Shown here piece by piece: positions 47,451 through 60,340 of a stretch of 64,000 nt of DNA. The DNA is from Papaver somniferum (taxonomy: Eukaryota > Streptophyta > Magnoliopsida > Ranunculales > Papaveraceae): contig NC_039362.1 of assembly GCF_003573695.1 (NCBI RefSeq), positions 6,300,088 to 6,364,087 on the forward strand, read 5' to 3'. Within the stretch, counting starts at the first letter, position 1; each line of letters opens with the position of its first letter. Both the position numbers and the translations under genes were made by a program. The notes under the pieces were generated by a model. That model saw nothing but the letters and a program-made list of their open reading frames with translations, searched no databases and was not told the origin of the DNA.

Positions 47451-48316
47451 TGATCATTTGACTCGGATCCTTAGGGCTCGTCCTTGTCCGATCATAGGGA
47501 GATCGTTTAAACGTTGCACTGAGAGAAAATAATGTATAACGATGCCTAAACATTTAAAGCATAAGAAGTAATATTGAAAGTAAATAAGGCAGTGATTTAC
47601 GTGGTTCAACACTAAGGCTTACATCCACGGGAGTTGGTTGTTTCACTATCTCTTTCAAGGTTACAAAGGTGATTGAACAATTCTCTAAGTAAATTCTGAA
47701 ACCTAGATCATGATTAGATACTCTCTGTTTTTCTCTATTTCTCTCTCTAAAACTTCTAACTGAAACTTGCTTGCCCCTTCTCTCTATGTGGAGAGGAGTA
47801 TTTATAGTAGTTGAGCGTGGACCCCGCTTGAGACAGCTGTTATCCTTATCTTCTTGGATTCTGTGCTGATTACGCTAGGTGGCTTCGGTTCTGAACGCTG
47901 ACCCCATCAATAAGATGCAATCCCGCTGGGTAGTCTTCGTTTCCATCGTTGGCTGGTTGACACGTGCCCCCTGTTCATAACATTTAATGTGAGTAATTGG
48001 ATTTCTGCATGCGCGGACAACTGTCTGCGGCGCCTGTCAATTCTTCGTCAAAGGGTTCGATCTACACCGTTGATCTCGGATCCTCCTCGAGATGATCTAA
48101 AGCAGATCTTCGGGTGTTATCCATTGCTTCTCAATGGTTCACTTCCTTCATTGCCCCTCGATTCTCATCCGTGGATTTCCTGGATGTCGATCTCTACCGT
48201 AGGACAGACTCTCCTAGGTTGTTAGATGCTACATCGTGCCTTGATGCCCCTTTGTTATACGCCCTCCACGTATGAATCCTTGGACACGTGTTGGGTGGTG
48301 ATTTTATGTGTACACA
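47451..48316 (-). repeat. LTR of a reversed Tat-like element (family G)
   Basis: On the minus strand it begins TGTGTACACATAAAATCACC next to a polypurine tract. It has a TATA box (tataaata, 47806-47799) and then a leader with the gaaccacgtaaatcac block. The left edge, near 47451 (tgatcatttg), is uncertain because there is no second copy. Confidence 0.55.
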
Positions 48317-48332
48317 ATTTTCCCCCTTTCTC
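48317..48332 (-). other. Polypurine tract of element G
   Basis: On the minus strand gagaaagggggaaaat abuts the LTR start. It makes 47451-48316 a 3' LTR of a minus-oriented element with its interior on the right. Confidence 0.65.
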
Positions 48333-48512
48333 CAAGTTTTGAAGTTTAGTCGAAGTTTTGGGAAAAAACTGTCTTCACAGTCATCCCACTCTCTTCATTT
48401 ATTTCTACTTATTTTTAGGTAAAGTTTCCTTCTTGAGCCTTAACTCCATGCACGTTTCCTATTTTTGAATTAACTCCCCCTTGGACAAAGGGACAGTTAA
48501 TCTTTGTGATGC

Positions 48513-50350
48513 TATAAATATGAAGAATGAAGAATAACTATTATTCTTTTTTGTCAGTTTATTCTCTGAGCTCTTCTTCCTTCTCTTTTTCCTTTTTGTT
48601 CTTTAGCCATTAAACGCAATCATTGGTTTCGAAAAGCTCCAAGTATTTTTGTCCTAGTCGTTCTCCAATTGCTCACTGTCTGCATATTCTGTTGTATTCT
48701 TATTCAGGTGAGTTTCTTCTTCTTATCATGATTCGGTTATCATGTTGCTGTTCATAAGAATTTGATTTTGTGATGAAGAAAAATCAGATACGAAGTATAT
48801 ATACTTGCCCCTGTTTTTTATCACATAATCTATGGTTTACCTCGCCGTTTTGTTGAAGCTGTTCGGCTGTTGTGATTTTTACCATATCTCGTTTCTGATG
48901 AACTGTGGTCTGTGGGAGATGAAAAGAATTCTTCTGTTATTATGATCTTCATCTTCTCCGTTTTGATCTTCGTTTTTGCTTGTAGATATGGCCGATTAAC
49001 GTCGTGCCCCTTATCAAACACCTCCGCAGAGTCCTTATCGATATCATTCTTCCAGAAGTCCCGAAGCACTGCCCTCTAGAGGTGGTCCGAAACCTTCTCT
49101 GCCTGACCTTCGTATATATAGGACTTCGTCATCATCGGGTCCTAAATCTTCCTCAGCGAGAAGGGGATCAACTGAGGGGTTCACGATATGCGGTGGAACG
49201 TCCTCCATCTCAGCGTTCTGCGCTAGTGAATGTGCCTTCTTCGCCTAATGAACTGCTGAACGTGCAACTTCTTCGCCAAATCAACCCAGCGTCCTTGTCC
49301 ATACAGTAAACTTCGGTTCCTTTATCTACCGCTCATTCAAAGGGAAAATCTGTTAAGGGGGCGGCACCGAAGGTGGATAAATCGAAGAAACCACCATCGT
49401 CAAAGAGGAAAGCTTCGGGTATCGATCCTCCGGAGAATGCTTCAAGTAAAGATGTTGACTTCGAAGATGCTAACATTATTCTCAGAGCGGTGGCTAAGAA
49501 AAAGGTTACGTATAAGCATATAAATCTTGATCTTTTCAAGGCAAAGCGAGGCCTTGAAGGCTTCGAGGTCAATTTTTACGCTGCTGACAAAGATCTCACT
49601 TATGAGATGGTTTCAACATACAAGTACGATGAGTTTCATCTGTTGACCACCATGGGAGCTTTGGAAGCTGGTCTTATTCTGCCTCTTTACAAGTCAGGTG
49701 ACTCTTTCTACTACGATGTCCAGGCTTTCCATGAAGGTTCCACTCTTTATACCCACTGCCGCTCGGTGGTGCAACTCACCGGGAATTTTCTTCGGACGCT
49801 CAAAGAATGTTATCTTCGAAGCAAGGGGGATACGATGATGACTTTTTATACTCCTGATCCCGAATAGAGGAGCTAGTACACTCCTGAAAATTTCAACGCC
49901 ACTTTCAGTGATTATGTTAATAGCAGAAACCGTACGCCATGGAGCATGGGTCTTCGGACCATGCCTACTTCTCAAGGTGAAATTCGTATCCTTAGTGAAA
50001 TCAGCGAACCAAAGCTTCGGTATGTTCCTGGAACCGAAGGGTCTTCCCAACGTAAGATCTTTCCTAATCGTGGAAGCTCAAGCGTGATCATGATTATGAG
50101 TGGCATTCTACTGTCATCGAGATTGTTGGTCCTTGGGCATATGGATGGATACCTTCGCAGGGCCCAGAGGGATGACGCTACGTTGCTGGTAAAAGTGTGG
50201 CTCGTGCTGGTCCTCCATCTCGTTATGGTAACTTCCTCCCTTGGCACTTGAACTTCGCTGGTATGAATTTTGAGTATGCATATGATGTAGCTGACGAAGA
50301 TGAGAATCCCGATGCTACCTCTGGCCAGATACGATTTTCCGTAGACTCGT
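48513..50350 (+). pseudogene. Accessory gene of element G, antisense to the element, decayed
   Basis: A TATA box (tataaata, 48513-48520), a CT-rich leader and a leader intron (48708-48985, cag|gtgagt ... ttgtag) precede an ATG at 48988 whose fourth codon is a stop. The frame then runs through a Ser/Pro/Arg-rich part (RRAPYQTPPQSPYRYHS), a Lys-rich part (MDKSKKPPSSKRKASG, 49373) and a globular region (GALEAGLILPLYKSGDSFYY) open to 49867, and continues with breaks to about 50350. It resembles plant proteins annotated as putative gypsy-type transposon proteins, and Tat elements are known to carry antisense extra ORFs beside the 3' LTR. That placement fits. Function unknown; the family assignment is tentative. 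Confidence 0.5.
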
Positions 50351-50399
50351 GAACCATAGTATTATATAATTGTCCATTTTCTCCAAGGTCTAATTTTAT

Positions 50400-51014
50400 T
50401 AGAGTATGGAGGAAATTATATTTAGTGTGAGACCGCTGCTTCGTAACGATCCTCCTTCACAATTTTTCTGGTGACGAAGAGAAAGAAGATAAGCACTGTT
50501 CAATCTTCTACTGTTGGTGCAGGAGCAGAATATCGTAACAACAACGCTTTTGCGAAGTCCACTATGACGCTCTTGCGAAATCTTCAACAACATATTGCGA
50601 ATTTCGCAGAAATGATATCAGAAACAACGCAACAGATGACATCAACCAAGTCATGGGAAAAGTGTGATGATCCTGCGAAGATTGGGAGGTTTACGAATTC
50701 AACATCTGTATGCCTGCGGAATACCGCAAGTCAGATATGAAATTAAAGGACAGCTTAGCTATCATCCACTATGTAGTTACCCTATATAAAGAGGACGAGT
50801 AAACTTGGAGAGGGGAATTAATTTTTGGAGTGTTAAGAAAGTCTTTAGGAGAGATAAAGTTTAAGAGAGTGATTTAATTCTTAAGTTCTTTCCCCTTTCT
50901 TGTAAGATTTTTCTAAGTGTCATTTAATAAAAAAAATGTCATTCTTGATCTAAATAATGAGTTGAGTTAAGTCATTCTTGTGAGGGGTGTAGTGTAGGAT
51001 TTCCTACAACTACA
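50400..51014 (+). repeat. 5' LTR of Tat-type element E
   Basis: It ends ...cctacaactaca, two bases before a primer site, and has a TATA box at 50783. The gcgaa/cgcag-rich style matches the element's interior. The left boundary is uncertain because the 3' LTR is outside the window. Confidence 0.55.
50783..50790 (+). promoter_or_regulatory. TATA box of LTR-E
   Basis: tatataaa in ccctatataaagagg, 230 bases upstream of the LTR end; an aataaaa signal follows near 50925, as expected for an LTR with promoter and poly(A) signal. Confidence 0.55.
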
Positions 51015-51016
51015 TA

Positions 51017-51034
51017 TTGGCGCTAGAAACAGGG
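51017..51034 (+). other. Primer-binding site of element E
   Basis: ttggcgctagaaacaggg starts two bases after the LTR end. The TGGCGC start is usual for gypsy-type elements; I did not assign the tRNA. Confidence 0.65.
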
Positions 51035-51088
51035 ACCATTTCCTGTGAAGAATCAAAGAAAAAGTAAGGTTAAAGATCATTATTAAGG

Positions 51089-54000
51089 TTGTTCAAAGTC
51101 AAGAAGGTGATTAAACAAATTTGTGAAACAGTTAGAGGAAGAATGATTAAAATCAAAAAGAATTGCAGGAAGATAGAGTGTGATATGATAACAAAAATAA
51201 TGATCAACGAATTCCATGACAACATCAAAGGAAGGATACATAAACGATATTTTGAAGGAAAGAAAATTATGATGATGGAAAAGGTATCGCCGTTAAAAGA
51301 TTGGGAAAAGCATAAAGTTATATTTACAACTGCAGAAATACCGGAAGAAAGCTTAAACAACACGTCTCCTTTGGTAATTACAATAACAACTACACGAGAG
51401 AGAAAGGGAAAATCAACAGAATTCGCCGAAAAATGGGCTGTGAGTAGAACTTTGGTGGATACAGGAAGTTCGGTGGATATAATGTTTTATCATGCATTTA
51501 AGGAAATGGGATTCAAGGATGAAGAGATGTCTCCTTCAATTTATCATATTCACGGTTTCAAAAGATCTACAACAAAACCTAAAGGAGAAATAGAAGTACG
51601 AATTCTGCTAGGACTTGAAACGCAAGTAACAATGTGTGTGGTGGACATGGAATCACTGTACAACATGTTATTGGGGAGGCCATGGATACACACAATCAAA
51701 GTTGTAACATCAACATTACACCAGTGCATCAAATTTCCTATGCCGAGTGGAGTTGGAGAAATCAGAGGAGATGTTGATAATGCAAAATTATGCTGTCAAA
51801 TTGAAGTGAAGCAATATGAAGGACGCAAGAAGAGGCGAAAGGTTCACAGAAGAATGGCGAAAGAAGCAAAGAAAGAAGAAGAATTTAAAATTTACATGGT
51901 AAGAGCAGAAGAAGGAAGAGGAATACCCAGCAAAATTTCGCAGGAGGGAGAAAAGTCTGCGAAATCCATAAAAGAACCAACACCAATGGGAGAGCGGGAA
52001 GCTAGCTACATCGCAGCAGAACTGACAAAAGAAGTAGATTTTGGAGCCGAAGAAGAACCTAAAATGTTGAAAATTGGAACTAAAATGGACGCAGATGAAC
52101 AAAAAGGAACTTCAACCTCTTGCGAGAATATAAAGATATTTTCGCATGGGGTATGGATGAAATTCCAGGAATAGATCCATCATTTGCTTATCATAGATTG
52201 GAAATTAATAAAGATGTAAAACCATTCAAGCAAAGAATAAGAAAAATCGCAACAACATATTATCCACAAATAAAAGAAGAATTACAGAAAATGCTTGACG
52301 CAGGAATAATAAGACAAGCAAAGTACCCAGAATGGATAGCGAACATGGTTGTGGTTCCAACGAAAAATAAAGGATACGAATCTGTATAGATTTCACTGAT
52401 TTAAACAAAGCTTTCCCCAAAGATAGTTTTCCATTTCCAAATATTCCTCAAATGGTTGAATCAGCAGCGGGAAATGATAGAATGTCTTCGTTGGATGGGT
52501 ATAAAGGTTACAATCAGATTCCTCTCGCTGAAGAAGATCAAGAGAACACTGCCTTTTTTGCTCCAAGAGGATTATATTGCTATACAAAAATGCCATTTGG
52601 TTTGCGAAATGCAGGAGCCACATATTAAAGAATGGTGGAGAAAATGTTTGCCAAATGGATACATAAAACATTCGAAGTGTATGCGGACGATATGCTAATA
52701 AAAAGTAAAGAAGCTAAAAATCATGTACAAGATCTCAAAGAAATTTTTGACCAGTTGCGTCATTTTAACATCAAAGTAAATCCTGAGAAATGTATTTTTG
52801 GGGTTACATCTGGAAATTTTTTAGGCTATAGTGTATCAAATGAGGGAATACAAGTAGATCCAGAGAAAGTGCAAGCAATTCGCGACATGCCAACACCAGC
52901 AACAGTAAAACATGTACAGAAGTTAAATGGACAATTAGCTTCGTTGGGAAGATTCATTTCGCGATCATCAGACAAATGCAAGCATTTTTTCAACATACTC
53001 AAGAAGGGCATAAAATTTAAATGGAAAAATGAGTGTGAGAAAGCTTTTCGAGGGATAAAAGAACATCTGGTGAATATTTCAATTTTACAAAAGGCAGAAT
53101 CAGGAGAAGAATTATGGATTTATCTTGCGACTACTTCGCATGCATTAAGTGTTGTATTGTTGCGAATAGACGTAGGAGTGGGAAAACCTATATACTACAT
53201 CAGCAAAACATTTAATGCCGCAAAGAAAAATTATTCGAAGATTGAAAAGCTGATTCTGGCATTAGTGTATGCATCATTCAAGCTTCACATATATTTTTAA
53301 GCACATAAAATAGGAGTATTAACAAAGGTACCGATTGAATCAGTGATGAAGAGTTCAAAAAGGTCAGGTAGAGTTGAGAGAAGCAAAGCACGGGTGGGAC
53401 ATTTCGAAATCAAGTATGAAGTTTTATCTTCACCAAAATCACAAATTGTAGCAGATTTCTTAACGGAATTTCCTTTGGAAGATGATGAAGCTGTGGAGGA
53501 AATGATGGAAATACAAGAAGCACATGGAGATCCAAGAGACTTGTTAACAGAACCTAATAGATGGGAAATATTGGTGGATGGATCATCAAATAGAGAAGGT
53601 AACGGAGTTGGGATCGTCTTGATTTCACCAGAAGGGGTGAAGATGGCTTTCTCATTTAGATTGGAATTCACATCCACTAATAATGAAATAGAATATGAAG
53701 CTGATACATGCTCTAAAGTTCAATAGAGATGAAATTAGAAAATGCTAGAATTAACAGTGATTCGCAGCTGGTTATTCGCCAAATAAAAGGACAATACACA
53801 ACAAATGAGCCATCATTGAAGAAATACAAGAAACTTGTTGAAGAATTATCAGCGAAAATCCAAAAAATAAGATGGAGGCATAAATCAAGAAAATACAATA
53901 GACTCGCAGATGCATATTCTTTCATCTCAAGCATGATGACAAATCCAACTGCAAGATGCATAAGAATACAGACACTTACATCACCATCAATCAATAAAGA

Positions 54001-55311
54001 AGAAGAAGAAGCAGATGTAATGACAATAAAAGGTAGCGAAGAAGAAATAAGTAATTCCATCGCAGATTGGAGAACAGAACTTCAAGCATATTTGGCAAAG
54101 GGAGAAAAACAAGAAACACATTGAAAGCATACAAATTAAAGAGCCGTGCAACAAATTATGAATTCAGAGATGGGGTATTGTATCGAAAATCTTTCAATGG
54201 GCCATCACTTAGATGTTTAACACGAGAAGAGGGTGACAAGGTGTTAAAAATGTTACATAGTGGAGATGCTGGTAATCATAGCGGAGGAAGATCTTTGGCG
54301 TACAAAACAAAAATGCAAGGGTATTACTGGCCGTATATGCATGAAGATGCGAAGAGAATATCAAGACGCTGCGAGGAATGTCAGTGACATGGAAATAAGA
54401 TACATGCACCAGGAGCACCACTATCATCCTCAAAAAGGTCATGGCCTTTTGGGAAATGGGGTTTAGATATTGTGGGACCATTCTTACCAGGATCAGGGCA
54501 AAAGAGATACTCAATTGTCGCAACAGATTATTTCACAAAATGGAAAGAGGTAAAAGCGGTACCGCATATTCGCGACAAAGACATATTTACGTTCATATTT
54601 GAAAATGTCAACTACAGATTTGGGATTCCAGCAGATTTGGTATCTGATAATGGAAAACAGTTTGAAGAGGAAAATATAACAATATTACTTAATGCATTTA
54701 AGATAAAATTTGGAAAACCTACTCCTTTGTATCCACAATCTAACGGGCAAGTAGAGGCAACAAATAAGACAATTGCAGATATATTAAAGAAGAAGTTAGA
54801 AGGGTATAATAGAGGATGGTGCGAACAAGTGCACAATGCAGTCTGGGCTTACAACACAACTAAAAAAGAGGTAACTGGGATGTCACCTTTTTGTTTAACA
54901 TATGGTGTTGAAGCAGTGTTACCAACAGAAGTTGCTATTCCTACAACAAAGAGAGAAGCTTGGGAGAAGAATCTTAGCGCTGGTATAATTTTAAATGAAC
55001 TTGATGAGTTAGAAGAGAAGAGAGAAAAGGCATTACAACATATGGAAAATTATCAGCGGAGGATAGCTCGTGAGTATAACAAGCGCGTCAAAGAGCGTGA
55101 ATTCCAACCAGGTGATTTAATGCTGCGAGAAACACCAATTTATCAGCAAGAAAAGGGTGGAAAGTTGGCGAAAAAATGGGATGGACCATATATTTTCAAG
55201 AAGATAGTTGGAACAGGGGCATATAAATTGATGGATCCAGAGGGTATAGATGTTGGTCAAAAACTCGGTAGACCATGGAATAGGTTATATCTAAAGAAGT
55301 ATTACCAATAA
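51089..55311 (+). pseudogene. gag-pol of a Ty3/gypsy Tat-type element, decayed
   Basis: Domains in order: only a short remnant before the protease, so gag is largely deleted; aspartic protease (LVDTGSSVDIMFY, with YNMLLGRPW downstream); RT (DFTDLNKAFPKDSFP, QIPLAEEDQENTAF and catalytic YADDM at 52680-52694); a first RNase H region (YYISKTFNAAKKNYSKIEK); a second, archaeal-type RNase H (ILVDGSSNREGNGVGIVL); then integrase with an HHCC finger (CEEC end near 54387), the core residues in ATDYFTKW, SDNGKQF and NGQVEATNK, and a C-terminal domain to the stop at 55311. Two RNase H domains mark the Tat lineage. Breaks: shifts near 52130 and 52385, a stop near 52627 (CAA to TAA type), a stop after IYF near 53300, and others near 53724, 54122 and 54387. 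The integrase core frame (54472-55311) is intact. Confidence 0.9.
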
Positions 55312-56732
55312 AGCGTATTAAGAAAAATTAGATGATGACATAAGGTATGATAAAATAAAATAAGAATGTGTGAAAGTTTCGTATAATGAGTAAAAGAAAT
55401 TTGCAGAATCTGCGAAAAACGCAGGGAAAGGTTATTCAAATTTAAGAATATACGAAAAAATCGCAGACTTTGCAATATTCGCAAGAGAAATTTTCGCGAA
55501 TAAAAATTCGCCGAAAAGAGCTAAAATGCAATAAGAGATTATCATAGAATGGGATGAACCTTTATGACGTACACCCTAGTTCGCGGATAAAATTTCGAAA
55601 GAGGAAAATGTAAGACCTAAAGTACGTCATATAAGGGGTTATCTCTTTGCATGACTCTGGGATAAGGTTATACCGCACTGGAAACTGAGTCATGGAGACT
55701 TGGGGTTAACTAAACCCATCCGGGAGAGGTACCTTGGATTTTCAACCATAAGCCCTATAGGTACACGGTTGGACGACTAAGGATCTCTTCCAAGGAGTGC
55801 AGAGTATGATCAAGGCGCCGAGGTACACGGTTCAGCCAAGGGTGCCCGGGGCGTATGAAACTACCCTGGAAATTCTTGACAAGTCTTGACTATGATGCAA
55901 TCGGCCTGAAGAAAACCCCACCTAGGGTGCAGTCTTGTAACTATAAGTCCTATAGGCAAAAAGGATAAGAGGCTGCGAAAACAACTGGTTGTTGTTAAGA
56001 CTGGATGGGAGGAGCTAACCTTGTATGGTAAAAGTACGCCTCCTTGAAGGGGCAACAAGGGGGAAGATAAGGGCGGCACCCTCCATTAGGGAGCTGACAA
56101 GTGTCTTACGACGTAAATGTCATGGGGCTTTATGTTCGCAAGAATATGTAAACTTGTCATATTTGTGCGACAATTATACAGAGGCAAAAAGCCATAAGAA
56201 AAAGATAAGGCGAGATCAATGGGTTTTTACATGAAAGTCTAAGGACAACCTGCGATTTCGTCGCAAGATGGCAATGCCATGAGGCTTTGTCTTCGAAATA
56301 ATATTTAGGCCCGTCATATTATCGCAAAAAAAATGATAAGGCAATATCAATGGGTTTTTACATGCGAATGTAAGGGCATCCTGTGATTTTGTCACAGAGA
56401 TAAATGATTTGGAAAATAAGACCTTTAACTAGGAAGGCAAAATAAAACCAACATAATAATCATAAACATTAACTATTTTATTTGAAACATGCAGGGAAGA
56501 TTTGTTCATTCAAAGAAAGATAATGAGATGATGACAGAGGATTAAGTACTTCTCATACTTCTTCAAGGATACTTCATAATTTTTATACTTCAAGGCTTGA
56601 TAAACGAATTATCATTATCTTTCTCGCAATTATTTAAAATGTTAGAGATGCAGCCGAATCTTAAAATTATATAAGTACATAATTCGCAAGAGAAAGAAAA
56701 TAAGAAAAAACTCAAGAATACAAAGCTAAAGT
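55312..56732 (+). other. Non-coding region after pol of element E
   Basis: No gene. It holds a two-unit tandem repeat of about 130 bases at 56115-56400 (gatcaatgggtttttacatg in both) and short duplicated aggtacacggtt blocks near 55760 and 55822. Such spacers between pol and an accessory gene are usual for Tat elements. Confidence 0.55.
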
Positions 56733-58752
56733 TCAATCTTCAATATTAATTTCGCAAACTTCATTATTTTCGCCAGTGTTATCATCTTTGCCAGTCTTCC
56801 CCTTATTATGGTCAATTCTAGTCTCTTCTTCATTTAGTTTATCACCAGCAGTTACTTCTTGCAAAGGGAAATCTTCCTTATCTGTTAAATTCTCTTGAGA
56901 AGATTCTTCTGTGACACTTTCATAATCGAAATCACTATCAGCAGCACGAGGAATTTCATCATTGCCTACCTCCGTAGGTTTGATAGTTACGGGAGGAATA
57001 GATTTGGACAACAAAATGTCATTCAAGAGAACTTGAGCATTAAGATGAGCTTAGCGAAGGAAAGCCCTGTCGCGGTTTCTAATCTCCATGTCTTTGAAGT
57101 AAACGAGATAGTCATATCTTCTTTCTGCTCGATCACGAGAACGGGCAAGATGAGCAGCAAGAGTTCCATTTTCTTTGCTTAGCTTAGCTAGCTTAGCATC
57201 TAAGTCAGAAATAGTAGAAAGATGCTTCCTCTCAGATTCTTCCAAGAAAATGGAAAATGAGAAAGAAAGTTATATTTACGAAGATTTCGCAAGATTATTG
57301 CAAAGAAACATTATAAAGAAATTTGACAAAGGAAAAATGGCAGAGGCAGTCAAAATGACTACCTTCAAATTTTGAATTAGTGTCCAGCAAGTATTCTCCC
57401 AGTGGTTCATTGCATCATCAAATTTATCTCCAACAAAACCCTTCATACGAGATTTTAGATTCTTTTCTTTAGAGAGAAGAAAAGAGTTTTCCTTCACTAG
57501 TGAGTTATAGGATTCTTCTAATTTGGAGTATTGTTCTTTGAGAAGATTTGCCTTTATACTTAAAGCTATTCTACCTTGGATGAGTGTATTTTTCTCTGCG
57601 ATAGATGATTCAGTTACTTCCTTAAGCTCATCTTTCAGCGAACGAAGAGATTTTTCTTGACCATCACATGCTTTTTGAAGAACATTTAATTGCTGCGAAG
57701 AGATCGCCACTTTGTTTAAAAGATTCCGTTTTTCTTGAGATAAGGTTTTATTTTCATCTGATAAAGTTTCCATCGCCAAGTTAACCTTGGTAAAAAAGTA
57801 ATAAAGGCGAGATATTTCATTACTTAATAAATCTTGTATCTGCACTAATTGAGTGTTCTCCTTGGTAAGATTATTTATTTTATCAATGGAGTATGTATGA
57901 AGGTTATCTAATTGATTAAATTGATTCATCCAAGAATCTTTATCAACGCAAGCCTCTTCTGCAGCAGATTCAAATTGGTACCTCTCTATTAATCGTTTCT
58001 GATTCAAGGATTAATTTGCGGATAAAAGATTTTAAGAGAGTCGAATATGGAAAGAAGAAAAATTAATAAAACAGAAAAATCACAGACAGAGATAAGAAAA
58101 TTATACCTTTTAATTAATTATTTCTCCTGCGAAGATTTTCGCAGTCAAGCGAAGAATTGTGAAGTTTTCCATTCTAAATTCTCAAGAAGAAGAGTATCAC
58201 ATTCTAAATTCTTAGCTTGGAGATTTGCTTTCAAAACTTCAACTTCTTTCTCTAAGGATTTTTGCGAAATCATCTTGTCAGAACCAAAATATTTACCCAA
58301 ACTTTCGCAAACACTAAGTCTAGCAGGGTCAGTAGAAGACTTCTTGGCGTCATAAAAAATGTCAGATAACACTTTGAAAGGCGATATCTATTCCATCCGC
58401 AGTTTCTTTAGAAAAAGGGGAAGATGAAACAATAGTCATGATAGAAAGTTGATGGTCATTTTGTGTTGGTAAAGAGGTGTCAATTGAACGGGGAACTTGA
58501 GGAAGATTAATGAATGGAGTTAGTATGGAACTAGTTTGAAGAGTACTACTTGCAGGATAAGAAAGAATTTCATTCACAGCAGGTTCAGTTAAAATAATAG
58601 AATCATTTGTGATATTGGCGCAGATAGGTGGTAAAGGATCAGCTTGCGAAGATGTCAAAGAAGCATTTAGAGGAATCAATTTGGGAAAAGAAACAACGAA
58701 ATCAACAGTTTTAGATTGGCGAGATTTCTTGTGGGGTCTATTAGTGTCTTCG
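56733..58752 (-). pseudogene. Antisense coiled-coil accessory gene of element E
   Basis: On the minus strand, frames join through plausible splice sites: a Pro/Ser-rich part (58679-58370), a one-base shift, then a coil-forming part (SLEKEVEVLKANLQAKN) to about 58145, an intron, a 240-residue coiled coil (57990-57363; LSDENKTLSQEKRNLLNKV), a donor aag|gtagtc, and a last exon (57240-56733) with further coil and a very acidic end (CEINIED). An in-frame stop lies near 57052. Its 5' part is cut off at 58752 by the family-C element. Antisense extra ORFs between pol and the 3' LTR are described for Tat elements; their role is unknown. Confidence 0.6.
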
Positions 58753-60325
58753 TGATTAAATATTTTTCGTGGTTGTAGTAATGATGATAATGGGTATCGT
58801 TCAAACTCGGACTTGTGAAGGTAATGGATTTTTAGATTTATAAAAAATTATATACACAAAAATATTAACAATGGTGCAAGAGGTACTGGGGTTTAGGATT
58901 CCACCGAATTCATTTCTTAAGGTTCAAATAATGATTCTTTTAACAATTATAGCTCAGTAAATATATAAAATATATTGACTCTTATATTTGCCAAGATAAA
59001 TTCTCCAAATATTAGATGTAAATGTTATGCATGAGGCATCAAATCATCTAAGCTAAGCATGCCGCATCAAATCAAATGACAACTAATTTTTTCAAATCAT
59101 AATTTCAATTAAAATTAGTGCAAAAGTCATGAGAAGAATTAAATATAATTACCCAAGTGTGAAATAAGGCTTCCTCCATCACCCCAGTGTTGGGGTTTAG
59201 CTCATCATGGTGTAATTCATCTCAAAATATATTATTATTGCTCCAAAGTTGATTACAAATGAGTAAACAATGCAACAGAGAAATCGCAACAGCAGTTCCT
59301 GTTGCGAAGACGATGTTGGACTGATACAGAGAAACAAATGGTGACGGAAAATAAAGTTCTGTGGCTGAATAAGCTGTTGCAAATCGGTTGAAGAAACTGT
59401 TGCGAAGATGAAGAAACTGTTGCGCTTCGGATGAAGAAACCGTGGCCGATTCCTTGTTCTTCAGACAGCAGCAGCAGCAGTTTCTCTGTCAATTTTTCTC
59501 TCAATTCCTGTGGAGTCTACACTCCTCCTATAGACCCCAAACTCTCGACAGCCTCTCTAGTACTCCCAGGGAACATATTTATACACCTACAGCTCGTTGA
59601 ATCTCCCTCAATTACTCCATATAATTCTCTTTAACTCGGCAGTAAAGAAAAATATTCTTGGGAATATTTTCTTTCCATTCTTGCTCTGGTACGCATAGAT
59701 TTCCATCCTGGTCACTCTAGAAGTGTTTAAACACGTCCCAAAACGTTGCTAGAGCCCTCATGCATGAGAAGAACACGTTCAAATCTTCTCCAATCCCGTG
59801 TCCAACCCGTGTTTCCCTGTTTTTCTTCCGTGAATTGTCCAGCTAATTATGGCCAAATTTGATCGAACCAAAAGCCCAAAACGTGTTCCTTAACCTATAT
59901 CACATCTTCCTACCAAGTTTGAGCCATTGAATCGCACCACAACACCTTCATTTTGTCGATTGAAATTCTGCCAGTTGATGAACCAATTTTCCCGCCAAAA
60001 AGTTTATTTGAATTTGAGAAGAAGGTGCCCCTTATCCAGAGTGCTGGGGTGCGAATAGTAATTTGGGTGGAAATAGTAATTTTGGGGTGGAAATGATAAT
60101 TTTTCTGGGATCCTCCGGTACATTTCTGGGACGTTTCCGGTGCATTTCTGGGGTGCCTTCGGTACATTTCTCCGGGGTGTAAATCATCACTTTTGAGCAA
60201 CTCTTTCCACAGAAGGGTATTTTCTCCAAAAACACCTAAACAAACATAAAAACACCGTAATAAGAACAAATGGATACTAACAAAATACACAAAAGATGAA
60301 AATAGACACATAAATGTGTCTATCA
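58753..60325 (-). repeat. 3' LTR of a minus-oriented family-C element, 1573 bp
   Basis: On the minus strand it starts TGATAGACACATTTATGTG after a polypurine tract and ends ...cacgaaaaatatttaatca. It matches the solo LTR at 4710-6241 over its length, including the tctggg/ggtgc repeats and the aactctcgacagcc block. The bases to its left (cttcg, 58748-58752) would be the target duplication; the other copy lies outside the window. A TATA-like tataaata is near 59580. Confidence 0.85.
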
Positions 60326-60340
60326 AATACCCCCAAACTT
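60326..60340 (-). other. Polypurine tract of the family-C element
   Basis: On the minus strand aagtttgggggtatt directly precedes the LTR start; it sets orientation and boundary. Confidence 0.8.
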
